From assembly GCF_001613105.1 (NCBI RefSeq), contig NZ_BDBS01000018.1:123392-187391 (forward strand): 64,000 nt of DNA, in the 5' to 3' direction. Numbering within the stretch: position 1 is the first letter of the stretch; every line of letters starts with the position of its first letter. Origin of the DNA: Nocardia pseudobrasiliensis NBRC 108224. GTDB taxonomy: Bacteria; Actinomycetota; Actinomycetes; Mycobacteriales; Mycobacteriaceae. The notes under the pieces were generated by a model. It had not been told where the DNA came from, did no database searches, and saw only the letters and a program-made list of their open reading frames with translations. A program made the translations under genes and the position numbers. Shown here one piece after another: positions 56,810 to 64,000 of this stretch.

Positions 56810-58564
56810 GTGATCACCCGTCTGTCCCACCTGTTCCTGCGTACCCTGCGCGACGATCCCGCCGACGCCGAGGTGCCCAGCCACAAGCTTCTCGTCCGTG
56901 CCGGATACGTCCGTCGCGTCGCGCCGGGGGTGTACTCGTGGTTGCCGCTCGGCCTGCGCGTGTTGCGCAAGATCGAGAATGTGGTGCGCGAGGAGATGGA
57001 CGGGATCGGCGCCCAGGAGATCTCGCTGCCGGCGCTGCTGCCGCGCGAACCGTACGAGACCACCAAGCGCTGGACCGAGTACGGCGACAGCCTGTTCCGG
57101 CTTCAGGACCGCAAGAAGGGCGACTACCTGCTCGGACCGACGCACGAGGAGCTGTTCGCGCTCACCGTCAAGGGTGAGTACAGCTCGTACAAGGATCTGC
57201 CGGTCATCCTGTACCAGATCCAGACCAAATACCGTGACGAGGAGCGGCCGCGCGCGGGCATTCTGCGCGGGCGCGAATTCGTCATGAAGGACTCGTATTC
57301 GTTCGATCTGGACGAGGACGGGCTGAAGGCCAGCTACAACGCGCATCGCGACGCCTATCGGCGAATGTTCGATCGGCTCGGGGTGCGGTATGTGATCGTC
57401 TCGGCGACCTCGGGTGCGATGGGCGGCAGCGCGTCGGAGGAATTCCTGGCCGACAGTCCGGTGGGCGAGGACACCTATGTGATCTGCCGCGAATCCGGCT
57501 ATGCCGCGAATGTCGAGGCGGTGGTCACGCCCGCGCCGCCGGAGATTCCGATCGAGGGCCAGGCCCCGGCGCAGGTGTACGAGACGCCGGGCACCCCGAC
57601 CATCGCGACGCTGGTGGAGTGGGCGAATTCGGCGGTCGCCGAGCAGTTCGGGCGGCCGGTCACCGCGGCCGACACGTTGAAGAACGTGATGGTCAAGTTG
57701 CAGCACCCCGACGGTAAGTCCGAGATCGTGGGCATCGGCATCCCGGGTGATCGGGAGGTCGACGACAAGCGGCTCGGGGCGGCGCTGGAACCCGCGGAGG
57801 TGGCATTGCTCACCGAGGAGGATTTCCGGGCCAATCCGTTCCTGGTCAAGGGATACATCGGGCCGAAGGCGCTGGCCGACAACGGGGTTCGCTATCTGGT
57901 GGATCCGCGTGTGGTGAGCGGTACGGCCTGGATCACCGGCGCCGACGAGTCGGGTAAGCATGTGGTGGGTCTGGTCGCGGGTCGCGATTTCACCCCCGAC
58001 GGCACGATCGAGGCCGCTGAGGTGCGCGACGGCGATCCCTCGCCGGACGGGCGCGGGGTGCTGCACGCGGCGCGTGGCATCGAGATCGGGCATATCTTCC
58101 AGCTCGGGTACAAGTACACCGATGCCTTCGAGGTCGATGTGCTGGGTGAGAACGGTAAGCCGGTGCGATTGACCATGGGCTCCTACGGTGTGGGCGTATC
58201 CCGCATGGTCGCGGTGCTGGCCGAGCAGATGCACGACGAGAAGGGGCTGCGCTGGCCCCGCGAGGTCGCGCCGTTCGATGTGCACGTGGTCATCGCCAAC
58301 AAGGACGAGGCGGCCCGCGCGGGCGCCGAACAGGTTGCGGCCGAACTGGATTCCGCGGGCCTCGAGGTGCTGCTCGACGATCGCACCGCCTCGCCCGGAG
58401 TGAAGTTCAAGGACGCCGAACTGCTGGGTATGCCGCAGGTGCTGGTGATCGGGCGCGGCTGGGCCGACGGGAAGGTCGAACTGCGCGATCGCTTCGCGGA
58501 GACCAGCGAGGAGATCGCGGCGGACCAGGCCGTCCAGGCGGTGCTGGCCAAGGTTCGCGGCTGA
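56810..58564 (+). CDS. proS: Prolyl-tRNA synthetase, bacterial type
   Basis: A 584-residue class II aminoacyl-tRNA synthetase charging tRNA-Pro. Core motifs: [25 protein letters not shown] (motif 1), [27 protein letters not shown] (motif 2) and [18 protein letters not shown] (motif 3). The YbaK-like editing insertion (about 225-390) and C-terminal anticodon domain (from about 475) are present, so it is the full bacterial form. GTG 56810 is the start. It ends before a strong hairpin (58573-58599). Confidence 0.97.
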   Translation: MITRLSHLFLRTLRDDPADAEVPSHKLLVRAGYVRRVAPGVYSWLPLGLRVLRKIENVVREEMDGIGAQEISLPALLPREPYETTKRWTEYGDSLFRLQDRKKGDYLLGPTHEELFALTVKGEYSSYKDLPVILYQIQTKYRDEERPRAGILRGREFVMKDSYSFDLDEDGLKASYNAHRDAYRRMFDRLGVRYVIVSATSGAMGGSASEEFLADSPVGEDTYVICRESGYAANVEAVVTPAPPEIPIEGQAPAQVYETPGTPTIATLVEWANSAVAEQFGRPVTAADTLKNVMVKLQHPDGKSEIVGIGIPGDREVDDKRLGAALEPAEVALLTEEDFRANPFLVKGYIGPKALADNGVRYLVDPRVVSGTAWITGADESGKHVVGLVAGRDFTPDGTIEAAEVRDGDPSPDGRGVLHAARGIEIGHIFQLGYKYTDAFEVDVLGENGKPVRLTMGSYGVGVSRMVAVLAEQMHDEKGLRWPREVAPFDVHVVIANKDEAARAGAEQVAAELDSAGLEVLLDDRTASPGVKFKDAELLGMPQVLVIGRGWADGKVELRDRFAETSEEIAADQAVQAVLAKVRG

Positions 58565-58572
58565 GCCGAGCG

Positions 58573-58599
58573 GGCCGTCCGGATCCGATCCGGACGGCC
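58573..58599 (+). terminator. Hairpin terminator after proS
   Basis: GGCCGTCCGGAT (58573-58584) and ATCCGGACGGCC (58588-58599) form a perfect 12-bp stem with a three-base loop, nine bases after the proS stop codon. It lacks a T-tract, as is common for actinobacterial terminators. Confidence 0.7.
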
Positions 58600-58645
58600 T
58601 CCTGCCCGAGTTGCGCCGGGATCGCGAATCCGGTTAGTTCGCAAT

Positions 58646-59056
58646 GTGATCAAGCCGATCCTGGGTCTGTTCGCCGCGCTATTAGCCCTGACGGCCTGCG
58701 CCACCGGCCCCGACAACCCCGCCCAGGCCTACGATTCCGCGCCCGGGACGACGGCCCCCGTCATCTCCGACAGCGACCGCGCCTTCCTCACGGCCCTGGG
58801 CGCCAGACCCGGCCTGGCCGAATTCGTCGTAGCCTCCCCCTACGGCGCCCTCAGCACCGGCCAGAACCTCGCCGCGGAATTCGACCAGCTGATCGCCACG
58901 GGAATGTCCCCCGCCCAAGCCTTTCCCCGCATGGTCGACGATTTCACCCACGGCGACGGAGTCCATTCGGACGGTATGACCCCGGACCAGGCGGCGGATC
59001 TGATCCGCATTTCGATCAGCGCGTACAAGCCGCAGTACACGGCTGCGGTGAGCTGA
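58646..59056 (+). CDS. Small lipoprotein (DUF732-like)
   Basis: A 136-residue exported lipoprotein. The signal MIKPILGLFAALLALTAC ends in a lipobox (LTAC, Cys18). The mature part, after a Pro/Thr-rich linker, has the helical SDRAFLTALGARPGLAEF... and MTPDQAADLIRISISAYKPQY segments, similar to the DUF732 fold of mycobacterial secreted proteins. Function is unknown. It starts with GTG 58646. Confidence 0.75.
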   Translation: MIKPILGLFAALLALTACATGPDNPAQAYDSAPGTTAPVISDSDRAFLTALGARPGLAEFVVASPYGALSTGQNLAAEFDQLIATGMSPAQAFPRMVDDFTHGDGVHSDGMTPDQAADLIRISISAYKPQYTAAVS

Positions 59057-59221
59057 AGGGCTGAGCCGTCCGGCTTGCGCCACGCGGCCGGACCGGACAG
59101 GAGCTACTCCGCCCGCGTCGCGGTGTGTTCGCGACGCCACGCCGTGAAATCGAATCTTTTGTGGCAGTTGGACATTCGACCGCCAGCTGGCTTGTCGAAA
59201 TGCGTGCGTACAGTCCGTGAC

Positions 59222-60103
59222 ATGCCCGGTCATCCACACGAGAGTTTGGTTGAGCTGTTTCGGTCCCAGCCGATGCTGGCGGCCTGGTATCTGCGACATG
59301 TGTTCGGTGAGAAGGTGCCTGACTACGAGCGGGCGCGTGCCGAACCGTGTGATTTCACGGACGTCGGCCCGAAGGAATTCAGAGGGGATTGCGCGCTCGG
59401 ACTGTACGATCCGAGCGGCCGCGCGATGTCGGCCATCTGCGTGGAAATACAGCGCAAGAAGGATCCGTTGCGCCACTGGCAATGGCCGGTGTATCTCGCA
59501 ACCCTTCGCGCTCGATTGCGATGTCCCACATACCTGCTGATCGTGGCCACGAATCCCACAGTGGCCGAGTGGTGCCGTAAGCCGATCGACTTCGGTCACC
59601 CCGAGCTGGTGTTGCGGCCTCTGGTGTTGGGCCCGGACACGATCCCCGCTGTCACCGACCCTGCCGAGGCTATCGCGGCTCCGGAGCGAGCCGTACTGTC
59701 CGCGATCGCCCACGGCAACGAACCGAACGCCGACGCCCTCCTCGTAGCCCTCATGGCTGGACTGAGCAATACCGACTATGAGCTGGGCAAAATGTACTAT
59801 GACATGGTGGCTGAGGCCCTCTCGGCCACAGCCCAGCGCCGTCTGGAGGAGCTGATGAACAACACCTATGAGTACCGCAGCGATTTTGCCCGGCGGTACG
59901 TCGCTGAGGGACGTGCTGAGGGTCGTACGGAAGGGCGTGCTGAGGGGGAGGCAGCAGCGTTGCTGATGGTGCTGGAGGCTCGCGGGTTCGATGTGCCGGA
60001 CGATGTCAGGGATCGGGTCACTGCTTGTGACGATCTGGATCAGCTCGGGCTGTGGATTCGGCGGGCGGCCTCGGTGCAATCTGTCGGCGAGCTGTTCGAC
60101 TGA
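59222..60103 (+). CDS. Rpn/PD-(D/E)XK-like nuclease-family protein
   Basis: A 293-residue protein resembling the Rpn/transposase-31 recombination nuclease families. The N-terminal part (ESLVELFRSQPMLAAWYLRHVFG..., CALGLYDPSGRAMSAICVEIQRKKDPLRHWQWPVYLATLRARLRCPTYLLIVATN) carries a candidate PD-(D/E)XK core (Asp...Glu-x-Gln/Lys in VEIQRKKD). A middle helical region and the repetitive linker GRAEGRTEGRAEGEA, typical of these families, follow. The short C-terminal domain is often present (DDVRDRVTACDDLDQLGLWIRRAAS). ATG 59222 is the natural start; upstream codons have no family-like sequence. Rpn proteins are DNases linked to recombination or phage defence; here only homology by eye. Confidence 0.6.
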   Translation: MPGHPHESLVELFRSQPMLAAWYLRHVFGEKVPDYERARAEPCDFTDVGPKEFRGDCALGLYDPSGRAMSAICVEIQRKKDPLRHWQWPVYLATLRARLRCPTYLLIVATNPTVAEWCRKPIDFGHPELVLRPLVLGPDTIPAVTDPAEAIAAPERAVLSAIAHGNEPNADALLVALMAGLSNTDYELGKMYYDMVAEALSATAQRRLEELMNNTYEYRSDFARRYVAEGRAEGRTEGRAEGEAAALLMVLEARGFDVPDDVRDRVTACDDLDQLGLWIRRAASVQSVGELFD

Positions 60104-60145
60104 GTGCTGCGGGTATCGCTGTCGAACAGGCTCGGCCGGGTCTGA

Positions 60146-60580
60146 TCAGCTTTTGCCGGGGAAGGCCGCAGTCGCTGGGTTGGTGCCCAGGATGGATTGC
60201 CAAGTCGCGAGGCGGAGGGCTGATTCGGTGAGGGCCTCGGTGGCGGTGCGGCGGAGTTCGGGGGTGGTGGCTCGTTCTACCGCGGAGTGCCAGGCGGTGG
60301 TGGTGTCGGATTCGACTGTGACGGCGAGTTTGGCGGCGGGGATGGGGTCGTTGATGGGGAAGGGGGGTGTGTATGCGGCTGCGGGGGCGGGGATTTGGGC
60401 GCCGAGGGATTTGAGGGTGTCTATGGTGGCGTCGCGGCGGGCTCGGTGGGAGGCGAGGTATTCGGCGACGATCTTGTTGCGCTCGGGGGAGGCGTAGGCC
60501 GCGATGACGCCGTAGGCGTAGACGGCGGCGTATTCGGCGGCCAGGGCGTCGGTCAGGGATTGCTGGTCGGTTGTGGTCAT
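60146..60580 (-). CDS. DUF4439 ferritin-like protein
   Basis: A 144-residue, all-helical, ferritin-like DUF4439 protein with the pattern QQSLTDALAAEYAAVYAYGVIAAY, YLASHRARRD and WHSAVERAT. The acidic/His positions could hold metal, but binding is not certain. It overlaps the upstream Tat/lipoprotein gene by four bases (ATGA). The pair lies between proS and rimP, where mycobacteria carry two similar small genes (Rv2843/Rv2844 region, from general knowledge). Confidence 0.8.
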   Translation of the reverse strand: MTTTDQQSLTDALAAEYAAVYAYGVIAAYASPERNKIVAEYLASHRARRDATIDTLKSLGAQIPAPAAAYTPPFPINDPIPAAKLAVTVESDTTTAWHSAVERATTPELRRTATEALTESALRLATWQSILGTNPATAAFPGKS

Positions 60581-61125
60581 GCGAGCAGGACTCCCGTGTG
60601 GGTGGCGCAGCAGGCGCTGATCGAGGCGAGCAGGCCCGCGCGATAGCCGGACAGGGTGGCGGCGAGGTCGGCGGCCGAGCGCTGGGAGCGCGCGAGCTGA
60701 TCGCGCAGGGCGGCGACCGTCGGCGGTGGTGTGGGCGCCGGTGGCGGGGTGACCGGCGGGGTAGCGGACTTGGGTTTGGTGCCGTCGCCGTATACGCCTG
60801 TGGCGCGGTCGATCTCGGCTCGAAGCGCGTCGGCGTGCTCGGTGCGCTGAGTCGCGATGAGGGTGAGCGCGGGGGTGTGATCGGGCGCGGTGGCGACCGC
60901 GGCCCTGGCCCACACCGCATCCGCGCGGGCCGACTGTTCCTGTGCCAGAAGGATGTCCGGTTGCGCGGGTTTGTCCTCGGCGCAGCCCGCCGCACCCAGC
61001 GCGCCGACCACCAGGGCGCCGCCGCCCGCCATCCGCAGCATCGATCGGCGGTCGAGGGCGGGCGGGGAAACGTCGGAGGCGTCCGACCGCTGCGGCGGAG
61101 GGACGGCGATATCGGTGCGTGGCAC
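60577..61125 (-). CDS. Exported lipoprotein, ferritin-like, paired with the DUF4439 gene
   Basis: A roughly 182-residue protein with a twin-Arg-like export signal (DRRSMLRMAGGGALVVGALGAAGC) ending in a lipobox Cys. A helical domain follows (RADAVWARAAVATAPDHTPALTLIATQRTEHADALRAEIDRATG) with EH and H residues like a ferritin-like half, then a Pro-rich linker and a last helix. The start is uncertain: GTG 61125 is used here, but the frame is open to ATG 61224. It is divergent from rimP and overlaps the DUF4439 gene. The function is unknown. Confidence 0.7.
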   Translation of the reverse strand: MPRTDIAVPPPQRSDASDVSPPALDRRSMLRMAGGGALVVGALGAAGCAEDKPAQPDILLAQEQSARADAVWARAAVATAPDHTPALTLIATQRTEHADALRAEIDRATGVYGDGTKPKSATPPVTPPPAPTPPPTVAALRDQLARSQRSAADLAATLSGYRAGLLASISACCATHTGVLLA

Positions 61126-61382
61126 GCCTATATCGTGCCAGTGATTGTGGTGAGACAAATCGCCGAGCCCACTCGACACGCTGTGATCTGCGCCTTCGAC
61201 GGTCGAGCCCACGGGTACACCCATGGGAAACTGGAAAAGGTTGGCTGGTCCTTTACACTCTTCGGGCGCGTTACGCTAGACCTTCGGCGGAGTATTCCGT
61301 CGACCCCGCGCGCCGACCGGGTCCGACCAGGACCTATACCGACAACTCAAACTCCCTACAACTGAACCAGGAGCCGCCCCAC

Positions 61383-62009
61383 ATGCCGATGCCGACCGAG
61401 GAAAGGGTGAGCCAGCTTGTTGCTGGGCTCGTCGAGCGCCGAGGATTCGACCTCGAGGGCGTGGCGATCACGGCTGCCGGTCGGTCGCAAACACGCGTGA
61501 AGGTCGTGGTGGACAGCGATTCCGGAGTAGATCTGGATCAGATCGCGGCACTGAGTTCCGAAGTCTCCGAAGTCCTCGACGAAGCCGGGGATTTCGGTGA
61601 AACCTCCTACCTGCTGGAGGTCACCACCCCCGGTATCGAACGCCCGTTGACCGCACCTCGACACTGGCGTCGCGCTCGCGGCCGCAAGGTCCGTGTCACA
61701 TTGCGTCCGGGCGCGCCGCAGCCGGAGGACGGCGATCGTTTCGACGCCCGCGTCGGCGCGGCCACCGAAACCGAGGTCGCCCTGGTGCTCGGCGGCAAGC
61801 GAAAACCCCATCGCGTCACCGTGCCCCTGGCCGATATCGATAGGGCCGTCGTCCAGGTGGAATTCTCCCCACCCGGCGCGGCGGAGATGGAATTGGCCGG
61901 GGGAGTCGCCCCCGGCCGCCCGGAGCCCGGCGCCACCGATTCGGTGGACGCCACAGATGGAGAAGTACCGGAACCAGTAGCCGCGTCGACCGAAGGGATC
62001 GTGGAATGA
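61383..62009 (+). CDS. rimP: Ribosome maturation factor RimP
   Basis: A 208-residue RimP needed for maturation of the 30S ribosomal subunit. The core [22 protein letters not shown], the conserved [10 protein letters not shown]... [32 protein letters not shown], and an SH3-like C-terminal domain are present. A 40-residue acidic tail rich in Pro, Glu and Ala follows, longer than in most bacteria but common in Nocardia relatives. ATG 61383 follows AGGAG. The frame is open far upstream, but that part is antisense to the lipoprotein gene. It overlaps nusA by four bases. Confidence 0.96.
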   Translation: MPMPTEERVSQLVAGLVERRGFDLEGVAITAAGRSQTRVKVVVDSDSGVDLDQIAALSSEVSEVLDEAGDFGETSYLLEVTTPGIERPLTAPRHWRRARGRKVRVTLRPGAPQPEDGDRFDARVGAATETEVALVLGGKRKPHRVTVPLADIDRAVVQVEFSPPGAAEMELAGGVAPGRPEPGATDSVDATDGEVPEPVAASTEGIVE

Positions 62010-63031
62010 ACATCGAAATCGAAGCCCTGCGTGCGATAGTCGCCGACAAGGGGATCTCGATGGAGACGGTGATCTCCGCGATCGAGTCCGCGCTGCTGAC
62101 CGCTTATCGCCACACCGAGGGCCACCAGCCCAACGCCCGCATCGATATCAACCAGAAGACCGGTGTGGTGCGGGTGATGGCCCGGGAGGTCGATGCCGAC
62201 GGCAACATGATCTCCGAATGGGACGACACCCCAGAGGGTTTCGGCCGCATCGCCGCGACCACCGCCCGGCAGGTCGTGCTACAGCGGCTACGCGACGCCG
62301 AGAACGAGAAGTCCTTCGGCGAATTCTCCACCCACGAGGGCGATATCGTCGGCGGCGTCGTGCAGCGCGACGCCCGGATGAACGCCCGCGGCACCGTCGT
62401 GGTGCGCATCGGCAGCGAGGCGCACGGCGCGGAGGGTCTGATCCCGCCCGCCGAGCAGGTGCCGGGGGAGAGCTACGAGCACGGTGATCGGATCAAGTGC
62501 TACGTGGTCGGCGTCTCGCGCGGCCCGCGCGGTCCGCAGATCACGCTCTCGCGCACGCATCCGAACCTGGTGCGCCGCCTGTTCGCCCTCGAGGTGCCCG
62601 AAATCGCCGACGGCTCGGTCGAAATCGTGGCCGTGGCTCGCGAGGCCGGACATCGCTCCAAGATCGCCGTGCGGACCACCGTGCCGGGTGTGAACGCCAA
62701 GGGCGCGTGTATCGGGCCCATGGGCCAGCGCGTGCGCAATGTGATGAGCGAGTTGGCGGGGGAGAAGATCGACATCATCGACTACGCCGACGATCCGGCG
62801 GCCTTCGTCGGGAATGCGCTGAGCCCGTCGAAGGTTGTCTCGGTCACGATCGTGGATCCGGAGGCCCGCGCGGCGCGGGTGGTGGTCCCCGACTTCCAGC
62901 TGTCGTTGGCGATCGGCAAGGAAGGTCAGAACGCTCGGCTTGCCGCGCGCCTGACCGGCTGGCGCATCGATATTCGTTCCGACGCAGCCCCCGACATTAC
63001 GGGTTCGGTGCGCACCGAAGCGCGGGGCTGA
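62006..63031 (+). CDS. nusA: Transcription termination/antitermination factor NusA
   Basis: A 341-residue NusA of actinobacterial length. The N-terminal polymerase-binding domain is followed by S1 (about 105-190; [25 protein letters not shown]) and two KH domains ([53 protein letters not shown]). It binds RNA polymerase and nascent RNA. It is coupled to rimP (ATGA overlap) and followed by ylxR and infB as in other bacteria. Confidence 0.97.
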   Translation: MNIEIEALRAIVADKGISMETVISAIESALLTAYRHTEGHQPNARIDINQKTGVVRVMAREVDADGNMISEWDDTPEGFGRIAATTARQVVLQRLRDAENEKSFGEFSTHEGDIVGGVVQRDARMNARGTVVVRIGSEAHGAEGLIPPAEQVPGESYEHGDRIKCYVVGVSRGPRGPQITLSRTHPNLVRRLFALEVPEIADGSVEIVAVAREAGHRSKIAVRTTVPGVNAKGACIGPMGQRVRNVMSELAGEKIDIIDYADDPAAFVGNALSPSKVVSVTIVDPEARAARVVVPDFQLSLAIGKEGQNARLAARLTGWRIDIRSDAAPDITGSVRTEARG

Positions 63032-63132
63032 AACACGTTTGTGCTGGTAGAAAACCGCTCGCCCCGTAAGCGAGGTAGCGGCAGGATGACATGTTGGTAA
63101 CTAACCAGAGGGCTGGATGCGGAGATCTGGAC

Positions 63133-63459
63133 GTGGCAGCGGTAGAGTGGTCTCAGGCTCAGCGCGAGTCTCCGACTTCTCTGCGCTCCGGACCCGTCCG
63201 GACGTGCATCGGATGTCGGAAACGCGAGCTGGCCGCCGATCTGTTGCGGGTCGTGGCGCTGTCGTCGCAAGACGGTGTTGCGGTCGCACCCGATCCGCGG
63301 CACAGACTTCCCGGAAGGGGTGCCTGGTTGCACCCCTCTTCGGTCTGTCTGAGCACTGCAGTTCGGCGCCGTGCATTCGGCAGAGCGTTACGAGTGTCCG
63401 GAAAACTGGATATCTCAGCCCTGGAGCACTACGTGGAGAACAGGCACGAGCACTCATGA
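63133..63459 (+). CDS. YlxR-family RNA-binding protein
   Basis: A 108-residue YlxR (DUF448) protein with the signature GPVRTCIGCRKRELAADLLRVV and GRGAWLHPSSVCLSTAVRRRAFGRALR. The family binds RNA or nucleoid and is always near nusA-infB. GTG 63133 has GGAG eight bases upstream and is preferred to ATG 63091, which lacks one. It sits between nusA and infB as expected. Confidence 0.93.
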   Translation: MAAVEWSQAQRESPTSLRSGPVRTCIGCRKRELAADLLRVVALSSQDGVAVAPDPRHRLPGRGAWLHPSSVCLSTAVRRRAFGRALRVSGKLDISALEHYVENRHEHS

Positions 63460-63573
63460 GCACACCGTGATGAAGTACCAACGATGATCGGCCATCGAAG
63501 ATAACCGGAGGTCGTGCGGGCTTACCGTCCCCATAGGGCGGATGCCACGCTCGACCTCTCAGTGAGGAGAGCA

Positions 63574-64000
63574 GTGGCAGGCAAGGCCCGCGTGCACGAG
63601 TTGGCAAAAGAACTCGGTGTCACGAGCAAGGAACTACTCGCAACGCTGAAAGAGCAGGGCGAGTTCGTCAAGTCGGCGTCCTCGACGGTGGAGGCCCCCG
63701 TCGCGCGTCGGCTGCGCGAGTCGTTCGCATCGAAGTCCGCCCCGGCGAACGGCAACAAATCATCCGCGAAGCCCGGTCAGAACCAGGCGCGCCCGGCGGG
63801 TAAGCCCGCGTCCGGCGCGACGCCCGGTCCGCGTCCCGGCCCGCGCACTCCCGCGCCCAGTCCGGCGCAGGTCAGGCCGACTCCGGCCGCGGCCGAACCG
63901 GCTCCGGTCGTTCGGTCCGAAGCCCCGGCCGCCAAGTCCGAGGCGCCTGCCGCGCGTCCCGGCCCCGCGGTCAAGCCCGGCCCGGCCCCCAAGCCCGGCA
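63574..64000 (+). CDS. infB: Translation initiation factor IF-2, N-terminal part
   Basis: The first 142 codons of infB; the gene continues beyond the window. The start [49 protein letters not shown] is the typical IF-2 N-terminal domain, followed by a long Pro/Ala/Lys-rich linker. GTG 63574 is preceded by GAGGAGA. IF-2 brings initiator tRNA to the 30S subunit; the G domain lies outside this window. Confidence 0.95.
   Translation, partial: MAGKARVHELAKELGVTSKELLATLKEQGEFVKSASSTVEAPVARRLRESFASKSAPANGNKSSAKPGQNQARPAGKPASGATPGPRPGPRTPAPSPAQVRPTPAAAEPAPVVRSEAPAAKSEAPAARPGPAVKPGPAPKPG

Overview
The window is high-GC actinobacterial DNA. Its gene content points to a Nocardia-like member of the Mycobacteriales: F420-dependent enzymes, an EfpA-type exporter, an EspR-like regulator, a MAB_1171c-family membrane protein, MbtH, and the CobO/CobB/CysG and ProS/RimP/NusA/YlxR/InfB blocks. 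The genus is an inference from gene content and order, since no rRNA gene is present. From general knowledge, the backbone follows the M. tuberculosis order infB-ylxR-nusA-rimP-two small genes-proS-efpA-cysG-cobB-cobO, but here it is split by two large accessory blocks.

Layout. 1-2.6 kb: start of an unidentified minus-strand gene, then cobO, cobB and a CobE/CbiG-C gene in one overlapping operon. 2.7-7.7 kb: a DUF2293 protein, a two-gene unit (lipocalin-like/DUF7064-type protein plus phosphotransferase) and a DoxX-like membrane protein. 7.7-9.9 kb: a three-gene cassette of Xre regulator, ImmA/IrrE-like metallopeptidase and MAB_1171c-type membrane protein. 10.0-33.1 kb: a nonribosomal peptide synthetase (NRPS) cluster comprising type II thioesterase, MbtH, a free A-PCP protein, an FAD oxidoreductase, A-PCP-E-C-PCP, C-A-PCP-E-C-A-PCP-C-A-PCP-reductase, a SnoaL-like protein and a branched-chain aminotransferase. 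33.1-38.2 kb: secreted hydrolase, F420/PPOX protein, enoyl-CoA hydratase, cysG and efpA. 38.4-54.3 kb: catabolic and accessory genes. These include LysR, SMP-30, a class III aminotransferase with MmsA divergent from a PucR-type regulator, then a transport/salvage run of APC permease, NCS1 permease, cytosine deaminase and an Fe(II) oxygenase, followed by smaller genes. 54.4-64 kb: solute-binding-like protein, yaaA, proS, a lipoprotein, an Rpn-like protein, two ferritin-like/Tat lipoprotein genes, rimP-nusA-ylxR and the start of infB.

The most interesting system is the NRPS. The second synthetase ends in a C-PCP module with no A domain, while the first synthetase is a free A-PCP that has no condensation partner, with an FAD enzyme overlapping its 3' end. 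The simplest reading is a trans-loaded, possibly oxidatively tailored residue, as known for SyrB1/SyrE-type systems. Four A domains have aliphatic (Val/Ile-type) pockets by eye, the last has a Gly-type pocket, and release is reductive. The expected product is therefore a short, hydrophobic, alternating D/L peptide ending in glycinal or ethanolamine, made with a cluster-encoded branched-chain aminotransferase. All specificity calls are by-eye alignments to the GrsA-Phe pocket and are inferences.
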